Under the pieces are notes generated by a model that was given only the letters and a program-made list of their open reading frames with translations, was not told where the DNA came from and did not search any database. A stretch of 64,000 nt of DNA from Burkholderia catarinensis (GTDB lineage Bacteria; Pseudomonadota; Gammaproteobacteria; Burkholderiales; Burkholderiaceae): positions 186,001-250,000 of the forward strand of contig NZ_MDEQ02000008.1 of the NCBI RefSeq assembly GCF_001883705.2, in the 5' to 3' direction. Made by a program: the position numbers and the translations under genes. The stretch's first letter is position 1, and each line of letters starts with the position of its first letter. Shown piece by piece: positions 8,165 through 18,454 of this stretch.

Positions 8165-8407
8165 TCAGAATAGCCGATAGCGCGGTGCCAGCGCACGGCG
8201 CAAAAACCCGCAAATTGCATGGCACCACGGCGTTCTGCTCGCCTCGGCATCAGCGTGTCGGCAGGCAAGCAGTTGATACACGGCGGCGATTTCCTCTTCG
8301 CTCACGGGGCGGGGAAAAGGCCACTGCGCGGTGACGAACACGGCCCGCGTCGCCGGTGCCTGTGCGAACCATGCAGCCACGCCAGGGGCGGCCGCATCGA
8401 GACGCAA
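8165..8407 (-). CDS. hypothetical protein, start uncertain
   Basis: The open frame continues upstream without an ATG or GTG; TTG at 8407 is the first plausible start, giving 80 residues, and the frame remains open beyond it into the 3' end of the next gene. The composition (EEEIAAVYQLLACRHADAEASRTPWCHAICGFLRRAL) looks protein-like rather than antisense. It could be the 3' remnant of a longer gene whose start was lost. No domain recognised. Confidence 0.4.
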   Translation of the reverse strand: MRLDAAAPGVAAWFAQAPATRAVFVTAQWPFPRPVSEEEIAAVYQLLACRHADAEASRTPWCHAICGFLRRALAPRYRLF

Positions 8408-8498
8408 CAGCAGGTCGCCCGCGGTCGCGGCAATGCGATCGCGCGCCCGGCGATACGCGTCGATGAACTCGGGTATTGCGTATGCCGGCTTTCGAGTG

Positions 8499-9008
8499 TC
8501 AGGGGAAGATCGGTGTCGTAGGCTCGGCGCCCTCCAGATCCGCCTTCGGAAAATGCTGGGCGACCATCTCCTCGATTTCCTGCTCTCGTAATGCCGGGAC
8601 GTCGGCCATGATCAGGATCTGGCCTTCGCGTATCGCGTCACGAAATCGCTCGAGTCGCGCGTTCGGCTCGGCGATGCCGATCATCGCGGCCGTCCACGCG
8701 CCGAAGCCCGCTCCCGCCACCGTCAAGGCGACGACGGCGCCGCCCGCGATCACGAGCTCCGCAGGCGGGAAAACCAGCGCGACGAGGCCGATCAGCGCGC
8801 CCGTCGCACCGCCGAATGCGACGCCGCGCTCGAGCGCGTGCACGACATCGCTGCTTTGCAGCAAAGATGCTTCGGGTAACTGATCAAGCGTGACACTGTG
8901 ATCGGCGAGGACGTGGATATGGCGCCAGATGATGCGCGCGCGCAGCAAGTCATCGACGATCGCCTTCGCCATCTGCGTATCAGGTACGAGGAAATAAAGG
9001 CGTCTCAT
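8499..9008 (-). CDS. DUF1269-family membrane protein
   Basis: 169 residues. The N-terminal MRRLYFLVPDTQMAKAIVDDLLRARI and the central Gly/Ala-rich double helix (FGGATGALIGLVALVFPPAELVIAGGAVVALTVAGAGFGAWTAAMIG, quoted here only by its ends near residues 64-112) followed by RDAIREGQILIMADVP fit the DUF1269 family. Function is unknown; the glycine-zipper-like hydrophobic core suggests membrane association. Start ATG at 9008 has AAGGGGTG upstream. Confidence 0.85.
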   Translation of the reverse strand: MRRLYFLVPDTQMAKAIVDDLLRARIIWRHIHVLADHSVTLDQLPEASLLQSSDVVHALERGVAFGGATGALIGLVALVFPPAELVIAGGAVVALTVAGAGFGAWTAAMIGIAEPNARLERFRDAIREGQILIMADVPALREQEIEEMVAQHFPKADLEGAEPTTPIFP

Positions 9009-9403
9009 ATTGGCACCCCTTCTTTGCCATCAGATCATGCTCAACGGAGCACGTTTCATTTTATGTCAGCATCGGCCACGCGCCAGTGCGCGCTTACGAG
9101 CATAGGGGCCGAATGCCCAGACTCGTTCGTTGCCTGCCGCAGCGCGTGCACGACACGATCGGGCGACGCCGGGTACAGGGCCGGCGCCATGCGCAACGTC
9201 GAGCCTGAATCTGCAGACCAAACGGCACACGCCGCAATGCTCCCTGATTTTTTCGAGCGTCCGATCACGGCCCCGGTGCGGTCGTTCGACACGCGTGGCA
9301 CGTGAGATTGAAGGGGAACGGTTGTCGTCGATCACAACCGGCGACAACCGCCGAATCGATGCAGGGCCCGAGCGGCGCGCTGCGTCGATGGCATCTGTCG
9401 GCG
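9009..9403. other. intergenic region, no supported gene
   Basis: About 395 bp. A minus-strand frame at 9056-9301 (81 residues, MPRVSNDRTGAVIGRSKK start) has no recognisable domain and no strong ribosome site, so it is not called. Confidence 0.4.
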
Positions 9404-9619
9404 CTATCCGCGTTTGCGCAGCGGCTCCAGCAAGTCCCTCAGGCCGTTATGGTCGATTTCATGCATCAGCGCGAGCTGCCGGCCGAGTTCGCCGCGCGGG
9501 AACCCTTCACGGGCCATCCAGTTGAGGTAAGGCCCGGGCAGGTCGGCAATGAGCCGGCCCTGGTATTTTCCGAAGGGCATGGTGACGGTGACAAGGCATT
9601 CAAGGTCTGGGGTTTGCAT
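9404..9619 (-). CDS. DUF3820-family protein
   Basis: About 71 residues. MPFGKYQGRLIADLPGPYLNWMAREGFPRGELGRQL, followed by LMHEIDHNGL, is the characteristic DUF3820 sequence (small bacterial proteins once linked to quorum-sensing-regulated virulence). The start is chosen at ATG 9619; a GTG at 9634 would add five residues. Biochemical function is unknown. Confidence 0.85.
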   Translation of the reverse strand: MQTPDLECLVTVTMPFGKYQGRLIADLPGPYLNWMAREGFPRGELGRQLALMHEIDHNGLRDLLEPLRKRG

Positions 9620-9917
9620 GCGGGTATTGTGCACGGCTTTCCGCTCCGCACGCGCGCCGCCGAAACTGGCCCTTCACGGAATGCCGAAACAAGAGACCGA
9701 TCCGCGTTGGCGTCAGTCTTTCGCGTCCGGCGGGCGGCAGCCTGCTGGCCGTCGGATCGAGCCCTGGCGAATACGGATGAACCCGTCGGATTGACGCACG
9801 GAAAATCGAGGCGGACGTGCCTCCGGCGGGGATCTCACGAAAATGGCTCGGCGAACCGCCCGCCCCCTTTCCGGCCTGCTAGACTGGAATTTCCCCCTGC
9901 AAACCATGGAGGGAATC

Positions 9918-10106
9918 ATGATGTCCGTCTACGTCGTGAAGACCGGTGAGCAGTTCCTCTGCACTGCAGAAGATGGCGACATCGGTATGGCACCGGCGGT
10001 TGAAGATGCCGCGTCCTTTGGTTCGTATGAGGAAGCGGAAAAAGTGGCGAACGTGCACGCCGACCCCGGATACGAAATCGTGGCCGTCTGCGTGATCAGG
10101 CACTGA
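9918..10106 (+). CDS. small hypothetical protein
   Basis: 62 residues starting MMSVYVVKTGEQFLCTAEDGDIG and ending GYEIVAVCVIRH. GGAGGG (9908-9913) lies just before the ATGATG pair, so the true start may be 9918 or 9921. The acidic, helix-and-strand composition with conserved-looking SYEEAEKVANVHADPGY resembles small cytoplasmic proteins annotated as hypothetical in Burkholderia. No function recognised. Confidence 0.7.
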   Translation: MMSVYVVKTGEQFLCTAEDGDIGMAPAVEDAASFGSYEEAEKVANVHADPGYEIVAVCVIRH

Positions 10107-10357
10107 TCCGCTGCTCGGTGCGGGTGATGGCCTGTTGTCGAACAAGCGGCTGAGGACGTCTTCGGCCGTCTCGCGAAACAACCGGCCCCCCGGCGTGGCA
10201 CCGGCGGAAGCATCGTCGTTCATGCGCCCCCAACGGCGGCACCGCACACGCACCTCGTGACGCGTTGCCTTCCTCCAAGGCGCCCCCTGTACGGAACCGC
10301 TACCGCAAGCGAGCCGTCAGGTGGGTCCCGACGGCCACGCCTGCGGCAGCCCGATCG

Positions 10358-11020
10358 CTACTTCTGCAGCGAAATTTCCACTCGGCGATTACGTGCCCGC
10401 CCTTCGGCGGTATCGTTCGAGGCTGCCGGGTTGGCTTCGCCATGCCCCGTCGCGTCAAACGAATCCGCCTTCAGCCCGTGTTCGCGCAAATACGCCGCGA
10501 CAGCAGCGGCCCGGCGCTGCGACAGCGCCTGGTTGTGCGCATCCGAGCCGGTCGCGTCGGTATAGCCGTCCACTTCCACGCGCGAGAAATGCATGTCGCC
10601 TTGCCGGTTCAGCAACTTGTCGAGCGCGGCGCCGGCTGCGGGCGTCAGCACGGCCGAATCGGTCGCGAAGTACGCATCGCCGGTCAGGCTCACCTTCTCG
10701 ACCGGGGCGGGCGCCGGCGCAACAGCCGAGGCGACCGGCGCGGGTGCCGCACCGCACTGAAACGCGATCGAGTGCGGATCGGCGCCGTCGCGGTACGGCG
10801 TCGTGGAATCGACCAGGCGCACGGCCTCGTTGCCGCACATGCGCGTCGCGACCTTCATGCAGGTCTTCGCGCTCGACAGGATGCCGTGGCAGTCGACGCG
10901 GAAGGTCCGGATACCGTCGCGGGGCTGCAGTTCGTAGGCGTTGTACGTCGGCCCCGATGCGCTCGAACAGGCAGCGAGGGAAACGACGGACGCCAGCAGT
11001 GCAAGATGTACGTTTTTCAC
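10358..11020 (-). CDS. OmpA-family outer-membrane lipoprotein
   Basis: 220 residues. A type II signal peptide with lipobox LAAC (Cys18) precedes a Cys-containing linker (VDCHGILSSAKTCMKVATRMCG) and an Ala/Pro hinge near residues 95-107. The C-terminal OmpA/peptidoglycan-binding domain (about 112-220) shows VEVDGYTDATGSDAHNQALSQRRA and the closing GRARNRRVEI. It lies 134 bp downstream of the trimeric autotransporter on the same strand, a pairing also seen near other Burkholderia trimeric adhesins, so a role in adhesin surface assembly is plausible but inferred. Confidence 0.93.
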   Translation of the reverse strand: MKNVHLALLASVVSLAACSSASGPTYNAYELQPRDGIRTFRVDCHGILSSAKTCMKVATRMCGNEAVRLVDSTTPYRDGADPHSIAFQCGAAPAPVASAVAPAPAPVEKVSLTGDAYFATDSAVLTPAAGAALDKLLNRQGDMHFSRVEVDGYTDATGSDAHNQALSQRRAAAVAAYLREHGLKADSFDATGHGEANPAASNDTAEGRARNRRVEISLQK

Positions 11021-11105
11021 TTGATTACTCCGAAAATGCGATGGGTGCGGCGCGTGCGGCGCGATGGCACAGCCGCATGCGCGTGCGCGTGCTGTTGCGT
11101 TCGGC

Positions 11106-11142
11106 GCGGTCCGCTCCGGCCGTGCGTGCCGGAACGGACCGC
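11106..11142 (-). terminator. hairpin after the autotransporter gene
   Basis: GCGGTCCG-c-TCCGGC (11106-11120) pairs with GCCGGA-a-CGGACCGC (11128-11142) around a 7-nt loop. It sits 12 bp past the autotransporter stop. There is no T tract, so it may act as an mRNA-stabilising hairpin or partial terminator between the adhesin and lipoprotein genes. Confidence 0.45.
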
Positions 11143-11153
11143 TGCACGCTCTG

Positions 11154-14100
11154 TCACTTCCACTGATACAACACGCCCGCGCCGACGACGCGCTGGCTGC
11201 CGGCGAAGCCGCCGTTCAGCGTCGCTTTCAGGTTCTCCGTGACGCGCGCCTGCACGCCGACGGCCATGGCCTTCTGACCCTGGAACGTCGCCATACCGAC
11301 ACCCATCGCGAAATTCGAATCGCGGTCCATGTGCGGAATCGATGCCATCGCGGCAGTTGCGGCGATCCCCTCACGCGCCATCGAATCGGTCTGATCGATC
11401 TGCTTCTGCATCTGCGTGAGCTGGTTGTTGACCGTGTTCAGCGACTGCGTGAACTGGTTCGATACCGCATTCAGCTGGTTCACGTTCACCGCATCCGTGC
11501 CCTGCGTGCCCGCCGCGACGTTGACGACCTGCCGCGCCGATTCCGCCGTGCCGACCGCGACGACGTTCGCCCGGCCGCCGTCGTTGCTGCCCGAGCCGAC
11601 TGCGGCCGAGTTGCTGCCCGACGCGGTCGACCCGACGCCGATCGCGGTCGAGCCGCTGCCGGACGCCGTCGAACCGTTGCCGACCGCCGTGCTGTTCGAG
11701 CCCGATGCCACCGAACCCGAGCCGCCCGCCGACGAGTTCGACCCGGTCGGCACCGGCGGTACGTTCGTGCCGCCCGGGTTCGACGTGTACGAGCCGCCGA
11801 GATTCGACGTGCGCTTGTCGATCAGCGTAGTCAGTTGATTCGCGACAGAGTCGAGCTGCGACACGTTCACCGCGTCCGTGCCGTTCTTGCCGGCTGCGAG
11901 GCCGGTGATCTGCCGGTTGCCGATGTTGACCTCGCCGGCCGACGATTGCGGGCTCGTCAGGCCGTAGGCGATGTAGTTGGTCAGCGCGCCGACCGTCGTC
12001 AGGGAACCCGCGCCGAGCGCCACGCTGTTCGCGAACGTCGCCGACGCACCGGCCCCCAGCGCGAGTGCATCGGTCGCATTGCTATGCGCGCCGGAACCGA
12101 GCGCGACACTGCCTACGCTGACCGCGGAAGCGTTGGCGCCCTGCGCGACCGACTGCGCGCCGATGGCCGACGCACCGCTGCCGAGCGCGATCGCGTCGGC
12201 CTGCGCGGCGCTCGCCGCCTGGCCGATCGCCACGCCGCCGGGGGCGGTCTGGTCGACGATCGCACCGTTGCCGATGCCCACGCCGTTATCGCCGTTGACG
12301 ACCGTCGTCGGGCCCACCGCCACCGAATCCGCGCCGACCGCGAGCGAATCCACCGCCGTCGAGTTCGCATGGAAATACTTCTGGCTCGTGACCGCGAACG
12401 ACTGCAACGCGCCGGCCAGCTGCCGTACCGTCACCGCATCCTGCTGCCCGGTGCCGTCCGCGACGTTGGTGATCTGGCGATACGTCTTGCTGGCCGCGTC
12501 GCCTATCGACACCGCGCCGAGCAGCGTCTGGTCGGTCGTGTTGAACGGAATCGACGCGCTGCCGTTGCGGATGATGCCCGATGCCGGCGTCGTCGCGCGG
12601 TCGGATACCGACCCCGAACCGAGCGCGATGCTGCCGTCCACCCTCGAGATCGCGTTCGGGCCGATCGCGACGCTGTCGACGCCGAGCGCCTGGCTGTCCG
12701 GCGCGGTCGAGTTCGCATGGAAATACTTGATGCCGTGCGTGTTGATGTTCTCGATCGCCGAGCCGACGTTGTTGTTGATCGTCGTCGAGCCGTCGCTGTT
12801 GTACGTCACGTACGACGGCGCCGAAATCGTGCCGGTCGTCGGATCGTAGGTGGCCCCGCCGCCGATCGCGCCTGCCGTGCTGTTGCCGAGGTTGGTGTTG
12901 TTCGATGCGATCGAGCTGAGGCTGGTCGACAGCGAACCGATGCCGGTCGACGTCGCGGTGGACAGCGACGTCAGGTTGCTGTTGGTGCTCGACAGGCCGG
13001 TGGACAGCGAGCCGACGGTCGTCGACGTCGACGTCGACAGCGACGCGATCGAACTCGTCGTCGAACTGAGGCCGGTGGACAGCGAACCGATGCTCGTCGA
13101 CGTGGCGGTCGACAGCGACGTCACGTTGCTGTTCGTCGTGCTCAGGCCGGTCGACAGCGAAGCGACGCCGGTGGACGTCGAGGTCGACAGCGACGTGATC
13201 GAACTGTTCGTGCTCGACAGGCCGGTGGACAACGAGCTGATGCCGGTCGATGTCGATGTGGACAGCGACGTGACCGTGCTGTTCGTCGAACTCAAGCCGG
13301 TGGACAACGAACCGACGGCCGTCGACGTGGATGTGGACAGCGACGTGACCGCGCTGTTGGTCGAGCTCAGGCCGGTGGACAAAGAGGTGATGCCTGTCGA
13401 CGTCGACGTGGACAGCGACGTAATCGCGCTGTTCGCCGACGACAGACCCGTCGACGTGGAAGTCGACAGCGACGTGACCGAGCTGTTGGTCGAGCTCAGG
13501 CCGGTCGACAGCGAGGTGATGCCGGTCGACGTCGATGTGGACAGTGACGTAATCGCGCTGTTGGCGGACGACAGACCCGTCGACGTCGATGTGGACAGCG
13601 ACGTAATCGCGCTGTTCGCCGACGACAATCCCGTCGACGTGGACGTCGACAGCGAAGTCACCGTGCTATTGGTCGAGCTCAGGCCGGTGGACAGCGAGTT
13701 GATGCCGGTCGACGTCGAGGTGGACAGTGACGTAATCGCGCTGTTCGCCGACGACAGACCCGTCGACGTCGAAGTCGACAGCGAAGTGACCGAGCTGTTG
13801 GTCGAACTCAGGCCGGTGGACAACGAAGTGATGCCTGTCGACGTCGACGTGGACAGCGACGTAATCGCACTGTTGGCCGACGACAATCCCGTCGACGTGG
13901 AAGTCGACAGCGACGTCACCGTGCTATTAGTCGAACTCAGGCCGGTGGACAGCGAGGTGATGCCGGTCGACGTCGACGTGGACAACGACGTAATCGCACT
14001 GTTGGCCGACGACAATCCCGTCGACGTGGAAGTCGACAGCGACGTGACCGAGCTGTTGGTCGAGCTCAGGCCGGTGGACAACGAGGTGATGCCGGTCGAC

Positions 14101-16139
14101 GTCGACGTGGACAGCGACGTAATCGCACTGTTGGCCGACGACAAACCCGTCGACGTGGACGTCGACAGCGAAGTCACCGTGCTGTTGGTCGAGCTCAGGC
14201 CGGTGGACAACGAGCTGATTCCCGTCGAAGTCGATGTGGACAGCGAAGTCACCGAACTGTTGGTCGAACTCAGCCCCGTCGACAGCGAACTGATACCAGT
14301 CGACGTCGACGTGGACAGCGACGTCACCGAGCTGTTGGTCGAACTCAACCCCGTCGACAACGACGACACCCCGGTGGACAACGACGTGATGCTCGACGCC
14401 GTCGACGTCGACAGCGAATCGACCGCCGTGTTCGTCGCAGCGAGCTGCGACCCGTTGATCGCGTCCGTGCTCGCCGAATTCACGCGCCCAGCCGCGACGT
14501 TGGTGATCTGGCGCTCGGCATTCGGCGCGCCGACGCTCACGACGCTGGTGGGATTGGTACCGGCATAGTTGAAGGTCGTACCGCCGACCGTCCCGGTCGC
14601 CGTAGGATGCGGCACGTCCGTCACCGAACCCGAGCCGAGCGCGACATCGCCCGCATTGTTTGCGACGGCCGATGCGCCGAACGCCACCGCGCCCGCCGCC
14701 GCGGCGGTCGACGTGTTGCCGAGCGCGAGCGAACCGGTGCCCTGCGCGTTGTTCGAATTGCCGATCGCCACCGCACCGTTGCCGTTCGCCGTGTTGTTCG
14801 ACCCGGCCGTGACCGCGCCGGTGCCGATCGCGGTGCTCGGATCGCCGATCGCCACCGCGCCGTTGCCGCTCACCGTCTGGCCTTCGCCGAGCGCGACGGC
14901 GCCGGTACCGGCCAGCACCTTCGAGTTGTTGCCGCCGGCGATCGAGCCCGCGCCTGCGGCCGCGGCGACCGAGTTGGTATCGCCGATGGCGATGGTGGAA
15001 CCCGCCGCCGCGACGCTGTTGATGCCGATTGCGGTCGCATTCGTGGCAGACGCCGTCGCACCGGACCCCAGTGCGGTCGCCGATATGCCCGTCGCGAGCG
15101 CGAGGTCGCCGAGCGCGACAGCGAACTGCTGCGTCGAGGTCGACTGCACGCCCATCGCCATCGAACTGACGCCCGACGCGTTGGCACTCAGGCCGAATGC
15201 CATCGCCTGATTGGCGCCGGCCGTGGTGTTCGAGCCCAGCGCGATCGAACTGGTGCCGAGCGACTGCGTGCCCGAGCCGGGTACGCCCGCGACGCCGCCC
15301 CAGCCGATCGCGATCGACGACGTACCCTTCGCGCCGCTGTTCACCCCCATTGCCAGGCCCGAATTGCCGGAAGCCAGCGCGCCGCTGCCCACCGCGACAC
15401 CAGACGCGCCCGAACTCGTCGACTGGTTGCCGATCGCGACGTTGCCCGTGTTGGTCGCAGTCGACGCATAGCCGACTGCGACGCTTTGGGCCCCAACTGC
15501 GCTCGCCCCCAGGCCGAGCGCAGCCGCGTACTGACCGGAAGCGAGTGCGTTGTTGCCGAGCCCGATCGCCGACACACCGGTCGCCGCCGCGCCGCTGCCC
15601 ATCGCCACCGACCCGCTTTGCGTCGCACTCGACAGGTTGCCGACGGCAACCGAGTAGGCGCCCGAGCCGATTGCCTGCACACCCAGCGCCGAGCTATTGA
15701 CGCCGGTCGCCTGCGAGTTGATGCCGACGGCCGTCGAAGCGTCGGCCATCGCATGCGCACCCGGGCCGAGTGCCGTGGCCGACAGGCCCTGCGCTGTCGA
15801 CAGGTTGCCCAACGCAGTGGAATTCTGCTGCGCGGCGCTCGACCCGACGCCGATCGAGATCGACGTGACGCCGCCGTTTGCGGCGCCGCCATCTTGCGCG
15901 TACTGCGCATGCGCGCCCACATGAAGCAACCCGAGATAAGCGGTCGCCATCAGCACGGCCAGCCGTCGTAGCGAAAGCGCCAGCGGCACGCCCGCGTGCG
16001 TCGCCGCGCCTCCGTGCGCGGCTTGCTCCGATGCGCTCCTCGACGACGCAACGCGCTTGCCGCGTGCCCGATCAAGTTCCGAAGCCGCAACCCAGGCTCC
16101 CAATGCTTCGTTCCAGATCGACTTGAACGACTTGTTCAT
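11154..16139 (-). CDS. trimeric autotransporter adhesin (YadA/Hia type)
   Basis: 1661-residue surface adhesin. The N-terminus [21 protein letters not shown] is an extended signal peptide region (ESPR); hydrophobic core and AHA cleavage site fall near residue 78. The head (about 90-520) is built of YadA-type SxAxGxxAxAxG repeats. A neck ([24 protein letters not shown], near 535-565) leads to a stalk of SLSTSTSTG-type repeats (about 570-1078). Further head and neck modules follow, each with KYFHANST or DAVNVNQL signatures. The C-terminal anchor (last about 75 residues, ending VLYQWK) trimerises into a 12-strand barrel. Expected roles are adhesion and serum resistance. The gene is monocistronic or linked to the downstream OmpA lipoprotein. 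Confidence 0.96.
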   Translation of the reverse strand: MNKSFKSIWNEALGAWVAASELDRARGKRVASSRSASEQAAHGGAATHAGVPLALSLRRLAVLMATAYLGLLHVGAHAQYAQDGGAANGGVTSISIGVGSSAAQQNSTALGNLSTAQGLSATALGPGAHAMADASTAVGINSQATGVNSSALGVQAIGSGAYSVAVGNLSSATQSGSVAMGSGAAATGVSAIGLGNNALASGQYAAALGLGASAVGAQSVAVGYASTATNTGNVAIGNQSTSSGASGVAVGSGALASGNSGLAMGVNSGAKGTSSIAIGWGGVAGVPGSGTQSLGTSSIALGSNTTAGANQAMAFGLSANASGVSSMAMGVQSTSTQQFAVALGDLALATGISATALGSGATASATNATAIGINSVAAAGSTIAIGDTNSVAAAAGAGSIAGGNNSKVLAGTGAVALGEGQTVSGNGAVAIGDPSTAIGTGAVTAGSNNTANGNGAVAIGNSNNAQGTGSLALGNTSTAAAAGAVAFGASAVANNAGDVALGSGSVTDVPHPTATGTVGGTTFNYAGTNPTSVVSVGAPNAERQITNVAAGRVNSASTDAINGSQLAATNTAVDSLSTSTASSITSLSTGVSSLSTGLSSTNSSVTSLSTSTSTGISSLSTGLSSTNSSVTSLSTSTSTGISSLSTGLSSTNSTVTSLSTSTSTGLSSANSAITSLSTSTSTGITSLSTGLSSTNSSVTSLSTSTSTGLSSANSAITSLSTSTSTGITSLSTGLSSTNSTVTSLSTSTSTGLSSANSAITSLSTSTSTGITSLSTGLSSTNSSVTSLSTSTSTGLSSANSAITSLSTSTSTGINSLSTGLSSTNSTVTSLSTSTSTGLSSANSAITSLSTSTSTGLSSANSAITSLSTSTSTGITSLSTGLSSTNSSVTSLSTSTSTGLSSANSAITSLSTSTSTGITSLSTGLSSTNSAVTSLSTSTSTAVGSLSTGLSSTNSTVTSLSTSTSTGISSLSTGLSSTNSSITSLSTSTSTGVASLSTGLSTTNSNVTSLSTATSTSIGSLSTGLSSTTSSIASLSTSTSTTVGSLSTGLSSTNSNLTSLSTATSTGIGSLSTSLSSIASNNTNLGNSTAGAIGGGATYDPTTGTISAPSYVTYNSDGSTTINNNVGSAIENINTHGIKYFHANSTAPDSQALGVDSVAIGPNAISRVDGSIALGSGSVSDRATTPASGIIRNGSASIPFNTTDQTLLGAVSIGDAASKTYRQITNVADGTGQQDAVTVRQLAGALQSFAVTSQKYFHANSTAVDSLAVGADSVAVGPTTVVNGDNGVGIGNGAIVDQTAPGGVAIGQAASAAQADAIALGSGASAIGAQSVAQGANASAVSVGSVALGSGAHSNATDALALGAGASATFANSVALGAGSLTTVGALTNYIAYGLTSPQSSAGEVNIGNRQITGLAAGKNGTDAVNVSQLDSVANQLTTLIDKRTSNLGGSYTSNPGGTNVPPVPTGSNSSAGGSGSVASGSNSTAVGNGSTASGSGSTAIGVGSTASGSNSAAVGSGSNDGGRANVVAVGTAESARQVVNVAAGTQGTDAVNVNQLNAVSNQFTQSLNTVNNQLTQMQKQIDQTDSMAREGIAATAAMASIPHMDRDSNFAMGVGMATFQGQKAMAVGVQARVTENLKATLNGGFAGSQRVVGAGVLYQWK
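12905..14420 (-). repeat. tandem repeats encoding the adhesin stalk
   Basis: About 1.5 kb made of two interleaved units: a 75-bp unit encoding [19 protein letters not shown] plus TNSSVT (25 residues), and a 54-bp unit encoding [18 protein letters not shown] (18 residues). They alternate through the middle of the array and the ends hold only diverged 25-residue units. High identity between units makes copy-number change by recombination likely. This is not a CRISPR array: there are no unique spacers. Confidence 0.9.
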
Positions 16140-17620
16140 CTTGTATTCCCTCGGTTCTCATGTGCTGGATGACGCAACAGCGAACGCGGCCGCAGGCGAA
16201 GAGCGCATCCGCTCCACTTTCCCCACCCCGCGACGCTCCCATACTCGATTCGCACCACTAACCAAACCAATCAACAGCGTTGCACGACACTCGCGATGCA
16301 AATCGCGATCGCACGATCGATCGCCGCACGTACCCGTCCGGCACGATGCGCGACGAAGAATCGCGGTTATCGGATCATGGAAGTCGACGTCGCCGGCCCG
16401 GCGGCGACACGACGCGAGACGCACCGCGAATCCGCGCGTGCGTGCACCGTCGCGCCGGACAGCGGGCGACTTCGAATCTCATGGGAAGGCGTCGTTCAGA
16501 CGCCGGATGGACGGATGCCTGCCCGCATCGCGGGCGGCCCGTCAGGTGTCATTCGGGAGGAGGATGGCGCTGCGTGGTCCCCGGGTCTGAAGCATGCGCC
16601 GCAGGATCGCCGGCGCTGACAGCCGGCCGCGGTTCGCTCGAACCGGTGCCCTGACCTGCCATGCTAGTCGTGTTCATATTTTTCGTGCCCGCCTGATTCG
16701 ATAGAGCACCGCGCGCGACCGCCTCCGGATGGATCGAACTGCCGGCGGCCAACGCGACGTCACTCACCCTTTCCGTCCGGCCGCCCGACGAATTTTCCGG
16801 ATTTCCGGAAAAACACCGACGGCTTGCCGAACGACCCCTGCATCGAATTAATCGATCGAATTTCCTGGACGATTTCGATTTTTCTCGTTCGATGCGTCAC
16901 ACCCTGACAAACTTCACAATTCCATGGTTCATCTTATATATCAACGTATTCGACGAATTATGAAGTTTGCATTACCCTCGCGCCAATTATTCAACCGCTG
17001 CCGCATGCCCATATCTTGAGAGTGCCATCGTTCAATGGCACATTGAATATCGCTTGCATCGGGATGCGACAACGACAATCCATGCACCGGAATCGGACCG
17101 CCTCGAAAGAACCGATTCCAGCCTCGTCGGGCCTAGTGTGCGGGCATTCGTCCAAACAAACCTTTTCCCGAGCGGAAAAAACTTTTTCCGGAGCGGACGG
17201 TATTTACATTCATACGAGCCGGCATGAAATCCGGCTTCCACGAGAAAGAAATTTCGACCGACCATCGACAAAATCTTATTCAGTCAGCCAATGGATTGAC
17301 ACATTCAATTCACGCTGTACGACCAGCGATTTTCGATACATCGCGAACGAATTCATCATTCGGGCCAATTACATTTCAATATCATTGAAACGGAAATAAA
17401 GACCGATATCAAGACATTAAATCCGGCATATTTTTCCAGTTCTTTCCTTCCAGCCGGGCGCCGCTGCCGCGACACGCGCAGCGCCCCGCCGGACATGCCC
17501 CCACGGGTCGCACGGAATCCTCACAACCGCGCTTCAGCCGGCATATAATTTTTCGCAACAATCGCGCAGATCACGATGCTTTCAATCTGACAGGCCACCC
17601 CTTCCCACGCATTCGCAACC
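16140..17620. other. 1.48-kb non-coding region, partly AT-rich
   Basis: Lies between the divergent autotransporter and two-component genes. The part from about 16790 to 17440 is clearly more AT-rich than its surroundings and contains several palindromes: TTTTCCGGATTTCCGGAAAA (near 16794), CGGAAAAAACTTTTTCCG (near 17174) and AGCCGG/CCGGCT (near 17218-17238). Open frames here are short and compositionally odd, so none is called. It probably holds the adhesin promoter and a long leader; a TATAAT at 17544-17549 may serve the regulator gene. Confidence 0.55.
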
Positions 17621-18454
17621 ATGCCATTCCGCTCGCCCAGCCCGGCCCCGCCTCGCACCACGCCGGATCTCGGTGACGCACATATTCTTGTCGTCGACGA
17701 TCGCCCGAACGACCTGCGGCTCCTGACCGAGATCCTGCGCGCCGCGCGGTGCCGGATCAGTGTCGCGTTCGACGGGCTGCAGGCCTATCATCGTGCGCAG
17801 GCGATCGCGCCCGACCTGATCCTGATGGACGTCCGCATGCCGCGCATGGACGGCTTCGCCGCGTGCCGGCTGCTGGCATCGACGCCTTCGACGCAATCCA
17901 TCCCGGTCATCATCCTGACCGCCGCGGGCGATCTCGAGGATCGCATCGCGGGGCTCGAAACCGGCGCGATCGACTACATCGTCAAGCCGTTCGAGCCGGC
18001 GGAAGTGCTTGCCCGGATCCGCAATCACCTGAAACGGGCGCGGCGCAGCCGGCCGTTCGCGCATCTGCCCGAACTGCCCGACAACCCTGACGCGGCCCTC
18101 GTGCGCGCGGCGAGCGAGGTGCTGCTGCGCGACCTGCGCCATCCGCCAGCGCTCGAGGATCTCGCCCGACAGGTCGGCACGCACGAAAAGCGCCTGTCGC
18201 GGGTGTTCCGCGACCATCTCGGCCAGACCGTGTTCGAATATCTGCGCGACACGCGCCTGCGCGCCGCGATGCACTTCCTCGCGGATACGTCGATGGGGAT
18301 CGGCGACATCGCCGAGGAAATCGGCTTTTCCACGCCCGGCAATTTCGCGACGGCGTTCCGCGAACGCTTCGGCATCACGCCGTCCGACTGGCGACGCCAG
18401 CGCCATGCGGTCAACGCGCCCGCCGCACCCGCGAAGCACCACCACGATGCGTAG
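17621..18454 (+). CDS. response regulator with receiver and AraC-type DNA-binding domains
   Basis: 277-residue cytoplasmic transcription factor. The receiver domain (about 20-135) has acidic residues D26/D27, phosphoacceptor D70 (LILMDVRMPRMDGF), T100 and K122 (IVKPFEP). After a linker, an AraC/XylS helix-turn-helix pair (about 165-262) shows LEDLARQVGTHEKRLSRVF and IGDIAEEIGFSTPGNFATAFRERFGITPSDWR. Its stop overlaps the start of the sensor kinase by 8 bp, so both are co-translated and are presumably cognate partners. Target genes are not known; the divergent autotransporter is the nearest candidate (inference). Confidence 0.94.
   Translation: MPFRSPSPAPPRTTPDLGDAHILVVDDRPNDLRLLTEILRAARCRISVAFDGLQAYHRAQAIAPDLILMDVRMPRMDGFAACRLLASTPSTQSIPVIILTAAGDLEDRIAGLETGAIDYIVKPFEPAEVLARIRNHLKRARRSRPFAHLPELPDNPDAALVRAASEVLLRDLRHPPALEDLARQVGTHEKRLSRVFRDHLGQTVFEYLRDTRLRAAMHFLADTSMGIGDIAEEIGFSTPGNFATAFRERFGITPSDWRRQRHAVNAPAAPAKHHHDA

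Noticed and set aside
9056-9301. 81-codon minus-strand ORF
   Set aside because: No recognisable domain or ribosome site; composition not distinctive.
9879-10253. Minus-strand ORF starting near 10223 (MNDDASAGATPGG...)
   Set aside because: Its 3' two-thirds is antisense to the small plus-strand gene; the N-terminal part looks weakly protein-like but has no domain.
12905-14420. CRISPR-like repeat array
   Set aside because: Repeats are contiguous coding units with no unique spacers and no cas genes nearby.
12850-14568. Long plus-strand ORF reading VDVDVDSDV repeats
   Set aside because: Antisense of the adhesin stalk repeat in another frame; the real product is on the minus strand with full trimeric autotransporter features.
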